A stretch of DNA of 64,000 nucleotides from JAWKNZ01 sp041391425. Lineage in GTDB: Bacteria; Bdellovibrionota_B; Oligoflexia; Oligoflexales; JAWKNZ01. The stretch spans positions 1 to 64,000 of the forward strand of contig JAWKNZ010000018.1 in assembly GCA_041391425.1 (NCBI GenBank), given 5' to 3'. Position numbers and translations under genes: made by a program. Below are positions 42,736 through 51,933 of the stretch, one piece after another (position 1 is the first letter of the stretch; each line of letters begins with the position of its first letter). The notes under the pieces are model-generated. The model saw only the letters and a list, made by a program, of their open reading frames with translations. It searched no databases and was not told where the DNA came from.

Positions 42736-43924
42736 GATAGGAAATGTTGGTGTTCTTGATATTAGAAACGCCACAGAAGAATCACTTGGCAACGGTATAG
42801 AATGTGAAAACGTAGGAGCTTTGATTTATAGCCGCGATAAAGCAGTATTGCTTGAAAAAATTAAAGCTGAGAATATTGGTTCGACAATTGAATGCGATAC
42901 AGACATGCAAGTTGTTTCAGGTAAGATGGAGGTAACGAAGAGCTCACTGGATGCGGTAGATAAACCGCTTAATCTTTTGGTTCTAGGCAAGTTAATCATA
43001 CAACCCGATATTGAGCCAGGACAATTGAATAAAGGGCTTGGTAGATTGCATATTTCAGGAAAAGCAGTTTGCCCGGAGAATTTAATGGCTGTCCTCCAAT
43101 CTAAAATTGGTGAACTTAATGGAAAATTGGATTCATTTCCATCAGATTACTTATTAATTGATCGTTCTTTAGTTATTGATGATTACTATCTCAAGTCAAT
43201 TCCTAAGAACTCAAAAATAGCTATTTTGGGGAGTTTAAATGTTGCTAAAGGTACCTCAAATGATCTTTTTTTTGATAAAGTTTCTATGCTTTATGTTTCA
43301 GGGAAGATATCTGTTTTTGAAGAAAATAGCATGTTACTAACATCTAGATTACATGAACTATCGCATAGCAAGATTGAGGTAATACCAGATGTTTTTAATT
43401 TAGTTGAAGATCTAACGCGCATAGAAAATTCTGATGTTGAGCTTTGGGATAATGAATCTTTATATTTTTTGGAGAAAGTCGAATTTGACAAAGATGTTGA
43501 TCCAGTCTTGCTAGAAAAAAAGTTGCAGAGTCTAAAAGCAAAAGAAGCTGTTTTTTGCCATATTTCTCTAAAACCTAGTCTTGCTAGAAAATGTGATAGA
43601 TATAAGACTAAAATTATTGCCTATAAAGAACGATTATTTATTAATGAAGGCCAATCAAAATTAGAATGTTCACAGCTAGAATATCAAGATGGATCGTTGA
43701 CTATTGTTAATTACGGTATATTAGAAATTAGCGACATGAACCCAAGTCTTATCAGCTCTAAAATTGATAAAATATATAATAGCGGTGTTATTATGGTGCC
43801 AAAAAATTTGATCGGTTTGATTCAATCAAGGATAACTGACAACAATGGTACTATTGTGGAGTCAGGATCTAAGGAAGAAAATGGTGGATTTAATATAGCT
43901 AATGCCGGAATGTTAAGGCTGTGA
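42725..43924 (+). CDS. Repetitive, probably beta-solenoid protein coupled to the sigma factor
   Basis: This encodes 399 residues with no signal peptide or membrane segment. The chain repeats a pattern of N-x-G-x-L/I plus hydrophobic strands and a short helix with P-x-L-L-x-x-K-I: RKIGNVGVLDIRN, NLMAVLQSKIGELNGK, ENSMLLTSRLHELSHSKIEV, NPSLISSKIDKIYNSGVI and NIANAGMLRL. The period is about 45-50 residues, consistent with a solenoid. It starts inside the sigma factor gene, 11-base overlap. An anti-sigma or structural polymer role is possible; I cannot name the family. Confidence 0.65.
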   Translation: MIRKIGNVGVLDIRNATEESLGNGIECENVGALIYSRDKAVLLEKIKAENIGSTIECDTDMQVVSGKMEVTKSSLDAVDKPLNLLVLGKLIIQPDIEPGQLNKGLGRLHISGKAVCPENLMAVLQSKIGELNGKLDSFPSDYLLIDRSLVIDDYYLKSIPKNSKIAILGSLNVAKGTSNDLFFDKVSMLYVSGKISVFEENSMLLTSRLHELSHSKIEVIPDVFNLVEDLTRIENSDVELWDNESLYFLEKVEFDKDVDPVLLEKKLQSLKAKEAVFCHISLKPSLARKCDRYKTKIIAYKERLFINEGQSKLECSQLEYQDGSLTIVNYGILEISDMNPSLISSKIDKIYNSGVIMVPKNLIGLIQSRITDNNGTIVESGSKEENGGFNIANAGMLRL

Positions 43925-44296
43925 TATTGAGAATTTAGCAGAGTGTATTTGTCCTCTTTTTTAGCTTTTATGATTATTGTCTCATGGGATGCGCTGGAGA
44001 AATCTATATGTTTGGAAAGCCTTATGTGAAGTACTTTTTACTTAGTTAGTAGTGTTTCATAAAGAATTTCTTATTATAACCTTGGACTACGAAGAGGTGG
44101 CTTCTATAATTTTGGAAGCGTTCTTCTCTTTCTTTTCTCTAGCGTGCTATCTAATTTGATTGCTTATAAAATACCCATTTCTCCTAGCCGATTTTGAATA
44201 TGTTAGCTCTCATTACGTCAATGTTTTTAAAGTGAAAATAATTTATCACATTGAAATTAATGGATAAATACTATATCCCATTTTAATTATTTCTTG
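43925..44296. other. Gene-free region between the sigma pair and the MerR fusion
   Basis: I see no gene and no strong terminator in about 370 bases. The region ends in the MerR-type promoter at 44297. Confidence 0.4.
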
Positions 44297-44327
44297 TTGA
44301 CCTTTACACTGCGTCAAACTTTATCCT
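44297..44327 (+). promoter_or_regulatory. MerR-type promoter with 19-base spacer
   Basis: TTGACC (44297-44302), spacer 19 bases, TATCCT (44322-44327). Promoters controlled by MerR-family activators are known for a 19-base instead of 17-base spacer. TTGAC and GTCAA (44312-44316) form a dyad inside it. The leader to the GTG start is very short, so the gene likely controls itself. Confidence 0.65.
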
Positions 44328-44349
44328 TAGTTTATTGGAGGGTTTTTTA

Positions 44350-45723
44350 GTGCTATCAATAGGTCAGTTCGCAAGTGCAGCAAGTGTTACTCCACGGGCA
44401 ATACGCCACTATGAGTCTTTAGGGCTTATCAGCGCTTTGCGTGGTGACAATAACTATCGTTATTATGATCGAAGTCAACTTGATGTGATCGCCAAGATTC
44501 GAGATTTACAGAAGCTGGGTTTTAGCCTCGAGGAAATGCGTGACGTGCTTACTATAGGTATGGGCAAGGTAAGTCATATTCTGCAAGAAAAATTTGATTT
44601 GGTAGAGAAAGAATTATCTGTACTCGAAGGGCGTCGAGATAGACTTAAAAAGCTCCTCTTTATAGCCACTAAAATTCAATCATCACAAACGATTGATTTG
44701 TATGAGAGGAGAATGTACATGGATGCAGTTAAAGGTGAGGTGCTTTCAGGAATTCGCAGTCGAGTTGGTATGGTTAAAGAACATCACTTGAATTATTTAG
44801 ATAGGGAAAGAGGTTTCTATGATACGGCAGAAAAAAGTGAATTTATATTTGCAGTTAGAGATTGTATCCTTTTTGCTAAGAAGCATAATTTAACCTTAGG
44901 ACCTGGACGTGGTAGTTGTCCCGCTAGTTTAATTTTATATGGAATGGGGTTTACTGGTATTGATCCAACTCGTTATGATTTGTTTCCAGAACGTTTGTTT
45001 TATACTGTGCCTGATATTCATATCGATGTTGAGTTTGAAAAAGGACAGCCATTTGTAGATTACTGTCGAAATAGATCAGAGAATCTTACTTGGGGTAAAA
45101 TTACCGCATTTAAAATGCCTTTGCTGGATATTATTAATAATGTTAATAAAAAGCTGGATAAACCCATCGATTTCTGTTCTATAGCGGATGATGATGAATC
45201 TGTACTAAAAAATATCCGTAGTGGAGAAATTGAAAAAATATTTCTTTTTGATTATTCACCAACAGCGTTAGTGATGAAGTATGAAAATTATTTTCAAGAT
45301 TTTGTTGGGATAGATAAAATTAAGGAATATTTGACTTCACAAAAGATCTATTCTTTTCGAGATATGGTTAATATTATTTCACTATGGCGGCCTAATCATG
45401 AGGAGAATATCGCCAGACTAGAGCGTTATAAAAGAGCGAAGGTAGATTGTCAATCATATGATTTTTTATCTCCTGATCTGCAAATTTATCTGGAACCTAA
45501 TTTTGGATTAATCATATACCATGAAGATTTAATTAAGATTATATCTTCATATACAGGCTGGGATTTCGGAAGATGTAGTCGGCTGAGAAGGGATATTCGT
45601 CTTGGAAATCCTAATGATGATTTAGAATTGTTTAAAAAATTAGTTTCGCGAGAGGTCTATAATTTAGTGGAAGAAGAGTCACCATGGACATTTTGCAAGT
45701 CCCATGCAATGTCCTTCGCTTAA
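44350..45723 (+). CDS. MerR regulator fused to an inactive DNA polymerase III alpha-like domain
   Basis: GTG 44350 follows GGAGGG by seven bases. Residues 1-70 are a MerR winged helix (SVTPRAIRHYESLGL, NYRYYDRSQLDVI), then a coiled coil to about 115. From about residue 165 the chain aligns with PolC/DnaE: FAVRDCILFAKKHNL, GPGRGSCPASLILYGMGFTG, DPTRYDLFPERLF, VPDIHIDVEF, FGLIIYHEDLIKIIS and CKSHAMSFA. The catalytic pair D401/D403 of E. coli DnaE (motif DFDVD) is H224/D226 here, and the third Asp (KFDFLGL) is Lys (AFKMPLL). About 120 palm residues between them are missing. It therefore cannot polymerise DNA. A DNA-sensing regulator is the best guess. The stop TAA at 45721 lies at a Leu position. 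Confidence 0.85.
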   Translation: MLSIGQFASAASVTPRAIRHYESLGLISALRGDNNYRYYDRSQLDVIAKIRDLQKLGFSLEEMRDVLTIGMGKVSHILQEKFDLVEKELSVLEGRRDRLKKLLFIATKIQSSQTIDLYERRMYMDAVKGEVLSGIRSRVGMVKEHHLNYLDRERGFYDTAEKSEFIFAVRDCILFAKKHNLTLGPGRGSCPASLILYGMGFTGIDPTRYDLFPERLFYTVPDIHIDVEFEKGQPFVDYCRNRSENLTWGKITAFKMPLLDIINNVNKKLDKPIDFCSIADDDESVLKNIRSGEIEKIFLFDYSPTALVMKYENYFQDFVGIDKIKEYLTSQKIYSFRDMVNIISLWRPNHEENIARLERYKRAKVDCQSYDFLSPDLQIYLEPNFGLIIYHEDLIKIISSYTGWDFGRCSRLRRDIRLGNPNDDLELFKKLVSREVYNLVEEESPWTFCKSHAMSFA

Positions 45724-45861
45724 TTTACAAAAATAACTTCTTTTCTCAAGTCGCTGCATCCAGAAATATATTTTTCTGAAATTGAGAAATGGGAAAGGGG
45801 TAATGGGTTTGTATGGGATGATATCGGCATTCAAATAAAGGGAGTATATTTGTTGCAACAT
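45724..45861 (+). pseudogene. In-frame continuation of the PolIIIalpha-like domain after TAA 45721
   Basis: After TAA 45721-45723 the same frame stays open for 45 codons to TAG 45859-45861. TKITSFLKSLHPEIYFSE aligns without gaps to the DnaE segment that follows the KSH motif. The TAA replaces a Leu (TTA to TAA is one change). Either the gene was cut short recently or the end is made by readthrough. Confidence 0.65.
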
Positions 45862-45989
45862 TAGTATAAAGCTTTCATTTTTTGTAACCTTGATATTCAA
45901 GGTTACAGATTTTTAATGACCATAAGAATATATTTAGATTGATATAAGAAAGTGAAGGAAATAGGATCTAGTATAAAATAGCTTTGCAA

Positions 45990-47525
45990 TTATTGAATGA
46001 AATAATTAGCAATTTTCTCAGGAGATACTTTAGAAAAATCTACCCAGTATTTAGGGGTAAATCCGCTGCCTTCTGCATAACCCTCGAATCCATTTGATAA
46101 GTCTTTTTCTATCCATTGTCCCCAGCGTATCCGCATAAAGCTTCCAGGTAGAACTACCTCGCCGTTTTCGCCGATAACAGCCATTCCGTTAGTGTTTTCA
46201 CCGACGATAATATTGTTTTCATTGCCGGTCATGGCTTTAATTCCTAACTCACATGCTGAAGCACAGTGTCTATCTGTTAATATAATTAATTTCCCTGCAA
46301 ACGGAGGGTTGGAGGTCGTTGGGACTTGATTGAGCAGTTCTGTGGGTTTTGTAATGTATGTATCCCAGCTTTTATCTTCTATGTTAGATGAGTTAATCTT
46401 TCTTAAATCGTCTAGTGTTTTATCGCGCCAGACATGGCAGTGTTCTTGCCATGGATCATCGCCAATGTTATAAGCTAGTTGGTGTGTGAAAAAATTTACG
46501 AGAAGGACTTTGGTCCATGCTGAATTGAGCTGGTTAAATGTAGCAGTTCTGTCTGGTAGTGCGTCTCTTAGAATTTGTAGCCAGCTTAATAGAGGTGCTG
46601 AATTTCCGCCTTGATTGCCTCGTAGGTCTAAAATAACGATCTTTGACTTTCTTATTTTCCAGGCGGTTTCGATAAAATTTTGCCAAATATCGCTATCTTT
46701 TGCATATAAGCTTGAAAGTTTAACCAAAGTTAGGCCGCTTTCATTTTGAGAAACAGAAAATATATTTTCGTCGGTTTTAGAGGCTTCTAAGTTATTTTTA
46801 TTTAAAGGTCGCCAATTCCATGTGTTGAGGCTTGATTTTCCTTGTAAGTTATGAACAATGCAAGTAAGGGGGGCAGGCTCTTTAGCTGCTAGGACTATCG
46901 GCCTTAAGTTATCACCTGAAAACGTGCTAATAGTCGGGTTTAAAATTTCGTCAAATTTAAAGTTTTTACAATTAGAGATAGTACCTATACCGCCGCTTAT
47001 GATTTTCTTTTTTTTATCTACTATTAAATCGGTTGTAAAAGCTAAATTTGCTTTCAAGCCAGGTTGAGACCATTTTTTAACAGAATCATTTTTATCTTTT
47101 GAAATCACGGCAAAATGGGAATCTTGGATGCCCGACAATGCGGTAGCTAGGCTTTGCTGCCATTCTTCAGTTGTAAGGTTTTGGTTAGGTTCTATATTTT
47201 CTATATTGGAAAAAAAAGAATCCCAATTAAAACCTTGATCTTTAACGTAATCGTATCCGCCATAAGATCGAGGTAGAAATTGCCGCAAAAAAGTTACATC
47301 CTTTTTACGTTGTTCGCCATTAATATTTGATAATGTGGCAGATTTTACTTGTTGTACTGAGTAAATGTATTTTTTGATCTCATCGATAATTTCTGAAGTA
47401 TCGGGGTCAAGTGGGTGAGTTTTTGGCACCTCTTTGGGAGATTGATGACTCTTTTTTTCACCTATATGCGAGCATGAGGTTGTGAAAAGTAAGCATAGCG
47501 ATATGAAGAGTAAAAATGTTTTCAT
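45990..47525 (-). CDS. S41-family peptidase, lipoprotein
   Basis: This encodes 511 residues with a lipoprotein signal (LLFISLCLLFTTSCSH). The tail-specific-protease core contains KIVILDLRGNQGGNSAPLLS and IILTDRHCASACELGIKAM, with the catalytic Ser in SACE. A Lys normally completes the dyad but its position is not evident. It would process proteins at the outer membrane. It is a single gene on the minus strand. Confidence 0.8.
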   Translation of the reverse strand: MKTFLLFISLCLLFTTSCSHIGEKKSHQSPKEVPKTHPLDPDTSEIIDEIKKYIYSVQQVKSATLSNINGEQRKKDVTFLRQFLPRSYGGYDYVKDQGFNWDSFFSNIENIEPNQNLTTEEWQQSLATALSGIQDSHFAVISKDKNDSVKKWSQPGLKANLAFTTDLIVDKKKKIISGGIGTISNCKNFKFDEILNPTISTFSGDNLRPIVLAAKEPAPLTCIVHNLQGKSSLNTWNWRPLNKNNLEASKTDENIFSVSQNESGLTLVKLSSLYAKDSDIWQNFIETAWKIRKSKIVILDLRGNQGGNSAPLLSWLQILRDALPDRTATFNQLNSAWTKVLLVNFFTHQLAYNIGDDPWQEHCHVWRDKTLDDLRKINSSNIEDKSWDTYITKPTELLNQVPTTSNPPFAGKLIILTDRHCASACELGIKAMTGNENNIIVGENTNGMAVIGENGEVVLPGSFMRIRWGQWIEKDLSNGFEGYAEGSGFTPKYWVDFSKVSPEKIANYFIQ

Positions 47526-47728
47526 TATTCACCAATTGATGATTAATAACTATTGTGACTAAAGCTTTAGCATATGGTAGCAATGTGTTTGTTGTAAACT
47601 ATAACTTCTTTATCTTTATCTTTATCTGTTTTCATTACTATTTTGCTAGTAGTACTTGGGTAGAATTTTTAACTTCCCAAAGTTTTTATTGAGTCATTGT
47701 AAGGAAAATTTTTGACGGATGATAATAT

Positions 47729-48178
47729 TCATTCGCATGGAACTCGCTTCTTTAATGCTGTTTTTATACTTTCCATTAAAGCTGAATGTTGTGATATATT
47801 AAATTTCTCGCAATTGTCCCAATCGTAGAACCAGACTGGTCGTGTTCTTATATTTGGATCTTCATCCTTATATCTGGGAAATAAATGCGCATGCAATGCG
47901 GCTTCACTATTTCCTAGAATTTCATAGTTTATTCGTTCTGCCTTTGTGACTTCAAGTAAGGCGTCACCTAAAGCTGTCATGTCTTCAAGGTATGTTTGGC
48001 GATCGCTACCTGTCAAATCGTTTAGACTAGGTACAACTGGATCTGGAAGCAAAAGTGAATACCCCTTTAGAAATTGTACATCACCCAACACTGCCCAACC
48101 AGAACGAAGTTTTGCTATGACTGTTTGATTTTCTCCTAGTCTAGCTAGGTCTACTCTTTTGTGGATAATTGTAGCCAT
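47729..48178 (-). CDS. HIT-domain protein
   Basis: This encodes 149 residues with ALHAHLFPRYKDED, the H-x-H-x motif of the histidine triad superfamily in its shortened form, following LLPDPVVPSLNDL and TYLEDMTALGDALLEVT. Family members are nucleotidyl hydrolases or transferases. The substrate is unknown. Confidence 0.8.
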   Translation of the reverse strand: MATIIHKRVDLARLGENQTVIAKLRSGWAVLGDVQFLKGYSLLLPDPVVPSLNDLTGSDRQTYLEDMTALGDALLEVTKAERINYEILGNSEAALHAHLFPRYKDEDPNIRTRPVWFYDWDNCEKFNISQHSALMESIKTALKKRVPCE

Positions 48179-48819
48179 ATGTTAACCTTTATTGAATGAA
48201 AATATTGTTTTTTCAAGATAGCGATCAATTAAACTGGGTTTTGACGGTATCTTTTGATTGGTTTTATTAGATCATTGAATTTCCTAGCAGTGCAGGTTTC
48301 AGTTAGTCTAAGCTTTTGACCAATATAGTTATCTAGTTTTAGATCTGTTTTATTGATTGATCAATTCTTAAATAATTTTTATTTGAATGTCAGTGTTTTT
48401 ATCTTCAACTAATTAAAGATATTAATATTTTTAATGTCAGAATAAAATAGTTTGTTGGTAGTGTAGTTTTCTAACTGCTAACAAAGGTGAGTAAGGATCG
48501 ATCAGATTTTCCCAATTTTTTAGTAAGTTATAATGGAATACTTTTATTGTTATGGCTTTCTTAATTTAAATCTTCTCTGCTTGTTGCGAGTTGCAGAATT
48601 CTCACTTAATTTCATAATTATTTGTTATCAGGACCATCTAAAAAAATGCTGAGAAAGCTATTGATGAAATTCGTTTGAAGTTAGATAAATTGTATCGACA
48701 CTTTGTAAGTCCGAGTTGACTTTGTAATTTATTAATTAAAGATTAGAGTTTCGAATTTTAACTATGCTAGTTTGAACCTAGGTAACCAATATAGTTTAGG
48801 CAACATGTGAGGAGATTAT
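48179..48819. other. Gene-free region upstream of formaldehyde detoxification genes
   Basis: There is no intact gene in 640 bases. A short coding-like piece (EKAIDEIRLKLDKLYRHFVSP, about 48651-48717) with no start may be a gene remnant. TTGACT at 48716 could be a -35 box for the alcohol dehydrogenase, but no good -10 is seen. Confidence 0.35.
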
Positions 48820-49941
48820 ATGAAAAAAATAATGAAAGTAAAAGCTGCTGTAGCATGGGAGCCAAAGCAACCATTAAAGATAGAAGAGATTGACCTTGAG
48901 TTCCCCAAAAAAGGTGAAGTCTTAGTTAAAATTATTGCGACAGGTGTTTGCCATACTGATGCATTCACCCTCTCTGGAAGTGATCCAGAAGGTCTATTCC
49001 CCGTAATTCTTGGACATGAAGGAAGTGGAATTGTTGAAGAAGTTGGTGAAGGTGTTACAACTTTAAAAAAAGGTGATCATGTAATTCCTCTTTACACTGC
49101 CGAATGTGGGGAATGTAAAATGTGTAAATCTGGAAAAACAAATTTATGTTCTTCTGTTCGTGAAACTCAGGGGCGTGGATTGATGCCAGACGGTACAAGT
49201 CGTTTCTCTAAAGACGGTAAAATGATTCATCATTATATGGGCACATCAACCTTTTCTGAGTATACAGTCGTTCCTGAGGTGTCTTTAGCAAAAGTTAGCA
49301 AAAAAGCGCCTTTAGATAAGGTTTGCCTGTTAGGTTGTGGAGTTACGACAGGTATTGGCGCAGTTTTGAATACAGCGAAGGTAAAGGAAGGTGACACTGT
49401 TGCGGTGTTTGGCCTAGGCGGCATCGGGCTTTCCGTTATACAGGGTGCAAAGATGGCAAAGGCTGGTAGGATTATCGCAGTAGATATAAACGATGATAAA
49501 TTTGTGATGGCAAAAAAATTTGGCGCAACGGATTTCGTAAACCCTCAAAAATATGACAAGCCAATCCAAGAAGTGATTATAGAACTAACAGATGGTGGGG
49601 TTGACTTCTCATTTGAGTGTGTCGGAAATGTTGATTTGATGAGGTCTGCTTTAGAGTGTTGTCATAAAGGCTGGGGAGAATCAATTATTATTGGTGTTGC
49701 AGGAGCTGGCCAAGAAATAAGGACTCGTCCATTTCAATTAGTTACTGGTCGCGTATGGAAAGGAAGTGCTTTTGGTGGAGTTAAAGGAAGAACTGAATTA
49801 CCTGGTTATGTAGATAAATACATGAATGGTGAAATTAATCTTGATGACTTAATTACCTTTAAGCTTCCACTAGAAAAAATAAATGAAGCTTTCGACCTAA
49901 TGCACAAGGGTGAGAGTATTAGAACTGTAATTGAGTATTAA
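48820..49941 (+). CDS. frmA: S-(hydroxymethyl)glutathione dehydrogenase (class III alcohol dehydrogenase)
   Basis: This encodes 373 residues. Catalytic zinc ligands are Cys in GVCHTDAFT, His in LGHEGSG and a later Cys in LGCGVTTGIG. The four structural-zinc cysteines are in CGECKMCKSGKTNLC, and the NAD site is GLGGIGLS. FQLVTGRVWKGSAFGG is typical of the glutathione-dependent formaldehyde dehydrogenases. It oxidises the formaldehyde-glutathione adduct to S-formylglutathione. The next gene encodes the matching hydrolase, 11 bases downstream. Confidence 0.95.
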   Translation: MKKIMKVKAAVAWEPKQPLKIEEIDLEFPKKGEVLVKIIATGVCHTDAFTLSGSDPEGLFPVILGHEGSGIVEEVGEGVTTLKKGDHVIPLYTAECGECKMCKSGKTNLCSSVRETQGRGLMPDGTSRFSKDGKMIHHYMGTSTFSEYTVVPEVSLAKVSKKAPLDKVCLLGCGVTTGIGAVLNTAKVKEGDTVAVFGLGGIGLSVIQGAKMAKAGRIIAVDINDDKFVMAKKFGATDFVNPQKYDKPIQEVIIELTDGGVDFSFECVGNVDLMRSALECCHKGWGESIIIGVAGAGQEIRTRPFQLVTGRVWKGSAFGGVKGRTELPGYVDKYMNGEINLDDLITFKLPLEKINEAFDLMHKGESIRTVIEY

Positions 49942-49952
49942 TCGGAGAATTA

Positions 49953-50792
49953 ATGGATTTTGAAATACTTAAAAAACACAAGAGTTTTGATGGAGAAACT
50001 TGGTTTTGTGAGCACTCGTCAAATTCAACTAAAACCCAAATGAAATTTTCTGCTTTTGTACCAAGTGATATTAAAGATATTGACTCATCAATTATTTGGC
50101 TATCTGGGTTAACTTGTAATGAAGAGAACTTTATTACAAAGGCGGGAGTTCAAAAGTATTTGGCTGGTACAAACACGTTGATTATTTGTCCTGATACATC
50201 CCCTCGGGGCTTAAATTTAGATGGTGAGGATGACTCTTATGATTTTGGAAGTGGAGCAAGCTTTTATGTAAATGCGACAAAGGGTGATTATTCAAAAAAC
50301 TATCAGATGTATGATTATATAATAAATGATCTTATTCAATTATTAAAAAATGATCTTGGAATAGATAACGTTTCAATTATGGGCCATTCAATGGGAGGAC
50401 ACGGCGCACTAGTGTTGGGAATAAGAAACCCAGGGCTGTTTAAATCCATTTCTGCTTTTTCTCCGATTGTAAATCCTATTAACAGCCCTTGGGGAATCAA
50501 AGCCTTTAAAGGCTATCTTGGTGAGAACGTCGAAGAATGGAAAAAGTATGATGCTTATGAACTCGTTAAAGATGGAAACTTAGTTAGAAATACAATATTG
50601 ATAGATCAAGGTTTAAATGATGAATTTTTACAAACTCAGTTAAAGACAAGCCTCTTTGAAGAAATATGTAGAGAAATGGGGCAAAATTTAAAACTTAATA
50701 TGAGAGAAGGGTACGATCATAGCTACTACTTTATTTCAACTTTCATAGAAGAACATATTTCCTTTCATATAAATAGTCTAAAAAAATCATAA
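49953..50792 (+). CDS. frmB: S-formylglutathione hydrolase
   Basis: This encodes 279 residues. It is an esterase-D type alpha/beta hydrolase with nucleophile in SIMGHSMGGHGALV, LSGLTCNEENFITKAG, and a catalytic His in EGYDHSYYFI. The Asp is in DQGLNDEFL. It releases formate and glutathione from S-formylglutathione, so with the upstream gene it detoxifies formaldehyde. A terminator overlaps its 3' end. Confidence 0.95.
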   Translation: MDFEILKKHKSFDGETWFCEHSSNSTKTQMKFSAFVPSDIKDIDSSIIWLSGLTCNEENFITKAGVQKYLAGTNTLIICPDTSPRGLNLDGEDDSYDFGSGASFYVNATKGDYSKNYQMYDYIINDLIQLLKNDLGIDNVSIMGHSMGGHGALVLGIRNPGLFKSISAFSPIVNPINSPWGIKAFKGYLGENVEEWKKYDAYELVKDGNLVRNTILIDQGLNDEFLQTQLKTSLFEEICREMGQNLKLNMREGYDHSYYFISTFIEEHISFHINSLKKS

Positions 50793-50832
50793 TGAATTGC
50801 GAGTAAATACCTGCAATTCATTATGATTTTTT
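50781..50832. terminator. Bidirectional terminator after the formaldehyde operon
   Basis: AATCATAATGAATTGC (50785-50800) and GCAATTCATTATGATT (50813-50828) form a perfect stem with a 12-base loop, flanked by an A run before and a T run after. It overlaps the frmB stop codon. Confidence 0.9.
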
Positions 50833-51239
50833 AAATATATGATTTCGTATTATCTTCTAGAGGCGAAGGTATACGCATTCTTTTCCTAGGGGTAGATCAT
50901 TTAATAGAATACGTTAAAGACCGTCTTGAAAGAACCGATGGATTCATCAAGTGAGGAGGCTTTGGATTTTAAGCCATCTCTCAATGAAATCGATTCTATA
51001 ATATTTTTTGCAGAAATATATTCCTTCGAAAAAGCTAAGCTAAAGATATGGGTAAGAGTAAGGTTTTTTAGGTTCTCCTCAATTAAAAGTGAGGAAGAAC
51101 GGGTTGCTTGTGGGATTCTTTGGAAGATCGTTATGTTAGAAGGAGTGGTCGCTCAGAGCGTCTATTGCATTCCTATTTTTACACTTTGGCCCTATGCGAT
51201 ATATTATATTAATTAACCTCTTTTCAAGTATGACGTTTT

Positions 51240-51718
51240 GCAAGTCAGTTAGCAGAGCAACTCATTGATTTTAAAAGAATTATTCCAAAACCGTATCAAT
51301 CTGCTAATATTTCCAATAAAATTAGCAGTTAGAATGGGAACTATGGAAAAATAATGAATCAGTTAGAACTTATGAATTCTGATATTTGGATAAAATACAC
51401 TCAAGAAAGGTACACACCTTTTGATGGAATTAAATATCGACTAGAATCTCAGGGGTACACTAGATCCGATTGGCCATCTTACTGAAACACTTTCTTTAAA
51501 TAAAAACCAAATTATCCTACTTCAGAAATTAGCGCTAAATAAATTTCTTGGTGTCACAAGTGACAGTTTTTCTAAAGAGATTGGAAAAACAAGAGAAATG
51601 GCCCGAAAAGACTTAAAACAATTACATCATCTAGAAATATTGATAGAAAAGAAAGAAGGCAGAAAACTAGTTTATTATGTTAATAATAAATATCTAAAAC
51701 AAATATTAGCTAAATAAA
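51240..51718 (+). pseudogene. Remnant gene with winged-helix end
   Basis: This 0.5 kb stretch gives coding pieces in two frames: DIWIKYTQERYTPFDGIKYR, then, in another frame from about 51451, a winged helix (NQIILLQKLALNKFLGVTSD, MARKDLKQLHHLEILIEKKE) ending at TAA 51718. No single start covers both. It looks like a frameshifted remnant of a gene with a C-terminal winged helix, as at the end of some Fic-type proteins. Identity is uncertain. Confidence 0.4.
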
Positions 51719-51752
51719 AATCCTCCGAACAAAATCCAGAGGGTTTATTTTT
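51714..51752 (-). terminator. Terminator of tRNA-His
   Basis: On the minus strand CCCTC (from 51743) pairs with GGAGG (to 51722), followed by ATTTTTATTT. It lies a few bases beyond the tRNA-His 3' end. The other strand has a T run too, so it could also stop the remnant gene. Confidence 0.6.
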
Positions 51753-51758
51753 CTAAAA

Positions 51759-51835
51759 TGGGGTGGGTAATGGGACTTGAACCCACGAATGCCGGAATCA
51801 CAATCCGGTGCGTTAACCACTTCGCCATACCCACC
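51759..51835 (-). tRNA. tRNA-His (GTG anticodon)
   Basis: The cloverleaf on the minus strand has acceptor GTGGGTA/TACCCAC with the extra 5' G paired to C73, anticodon stem CCGGA/TCCGG with loop TTGTGAT (anticodon GTG), T loop TTCAAGT and an encoded CCA. The extra 5' G is diagnostic of tRNA-His. Confidence 0.95.
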
Positions 51836-51933
51836 ATAAGAATGAAAACCCTAAGATATAGATCAATCAAATTATGTCAATATGAGATTTGTAGGCCTTT
51901 TAAAAATCAAATAAAAACAAAACCTTATGTGAT

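Noticed and set aside
37572..45861. Genetic-code change with TAA as a sense codon
   Set aside because: Three in-frame TAA codons suggest it, but many intact genes (sodB, frmA, frmB and others) end at TAA at the expected family length.
50926..51216. 96-codon plus-strand open frame
   Set aside because: No ribosome site, no family, and it lies in a region of gene remnants; the open frame may be chance or a dead fragment, so I do not call it a gene.
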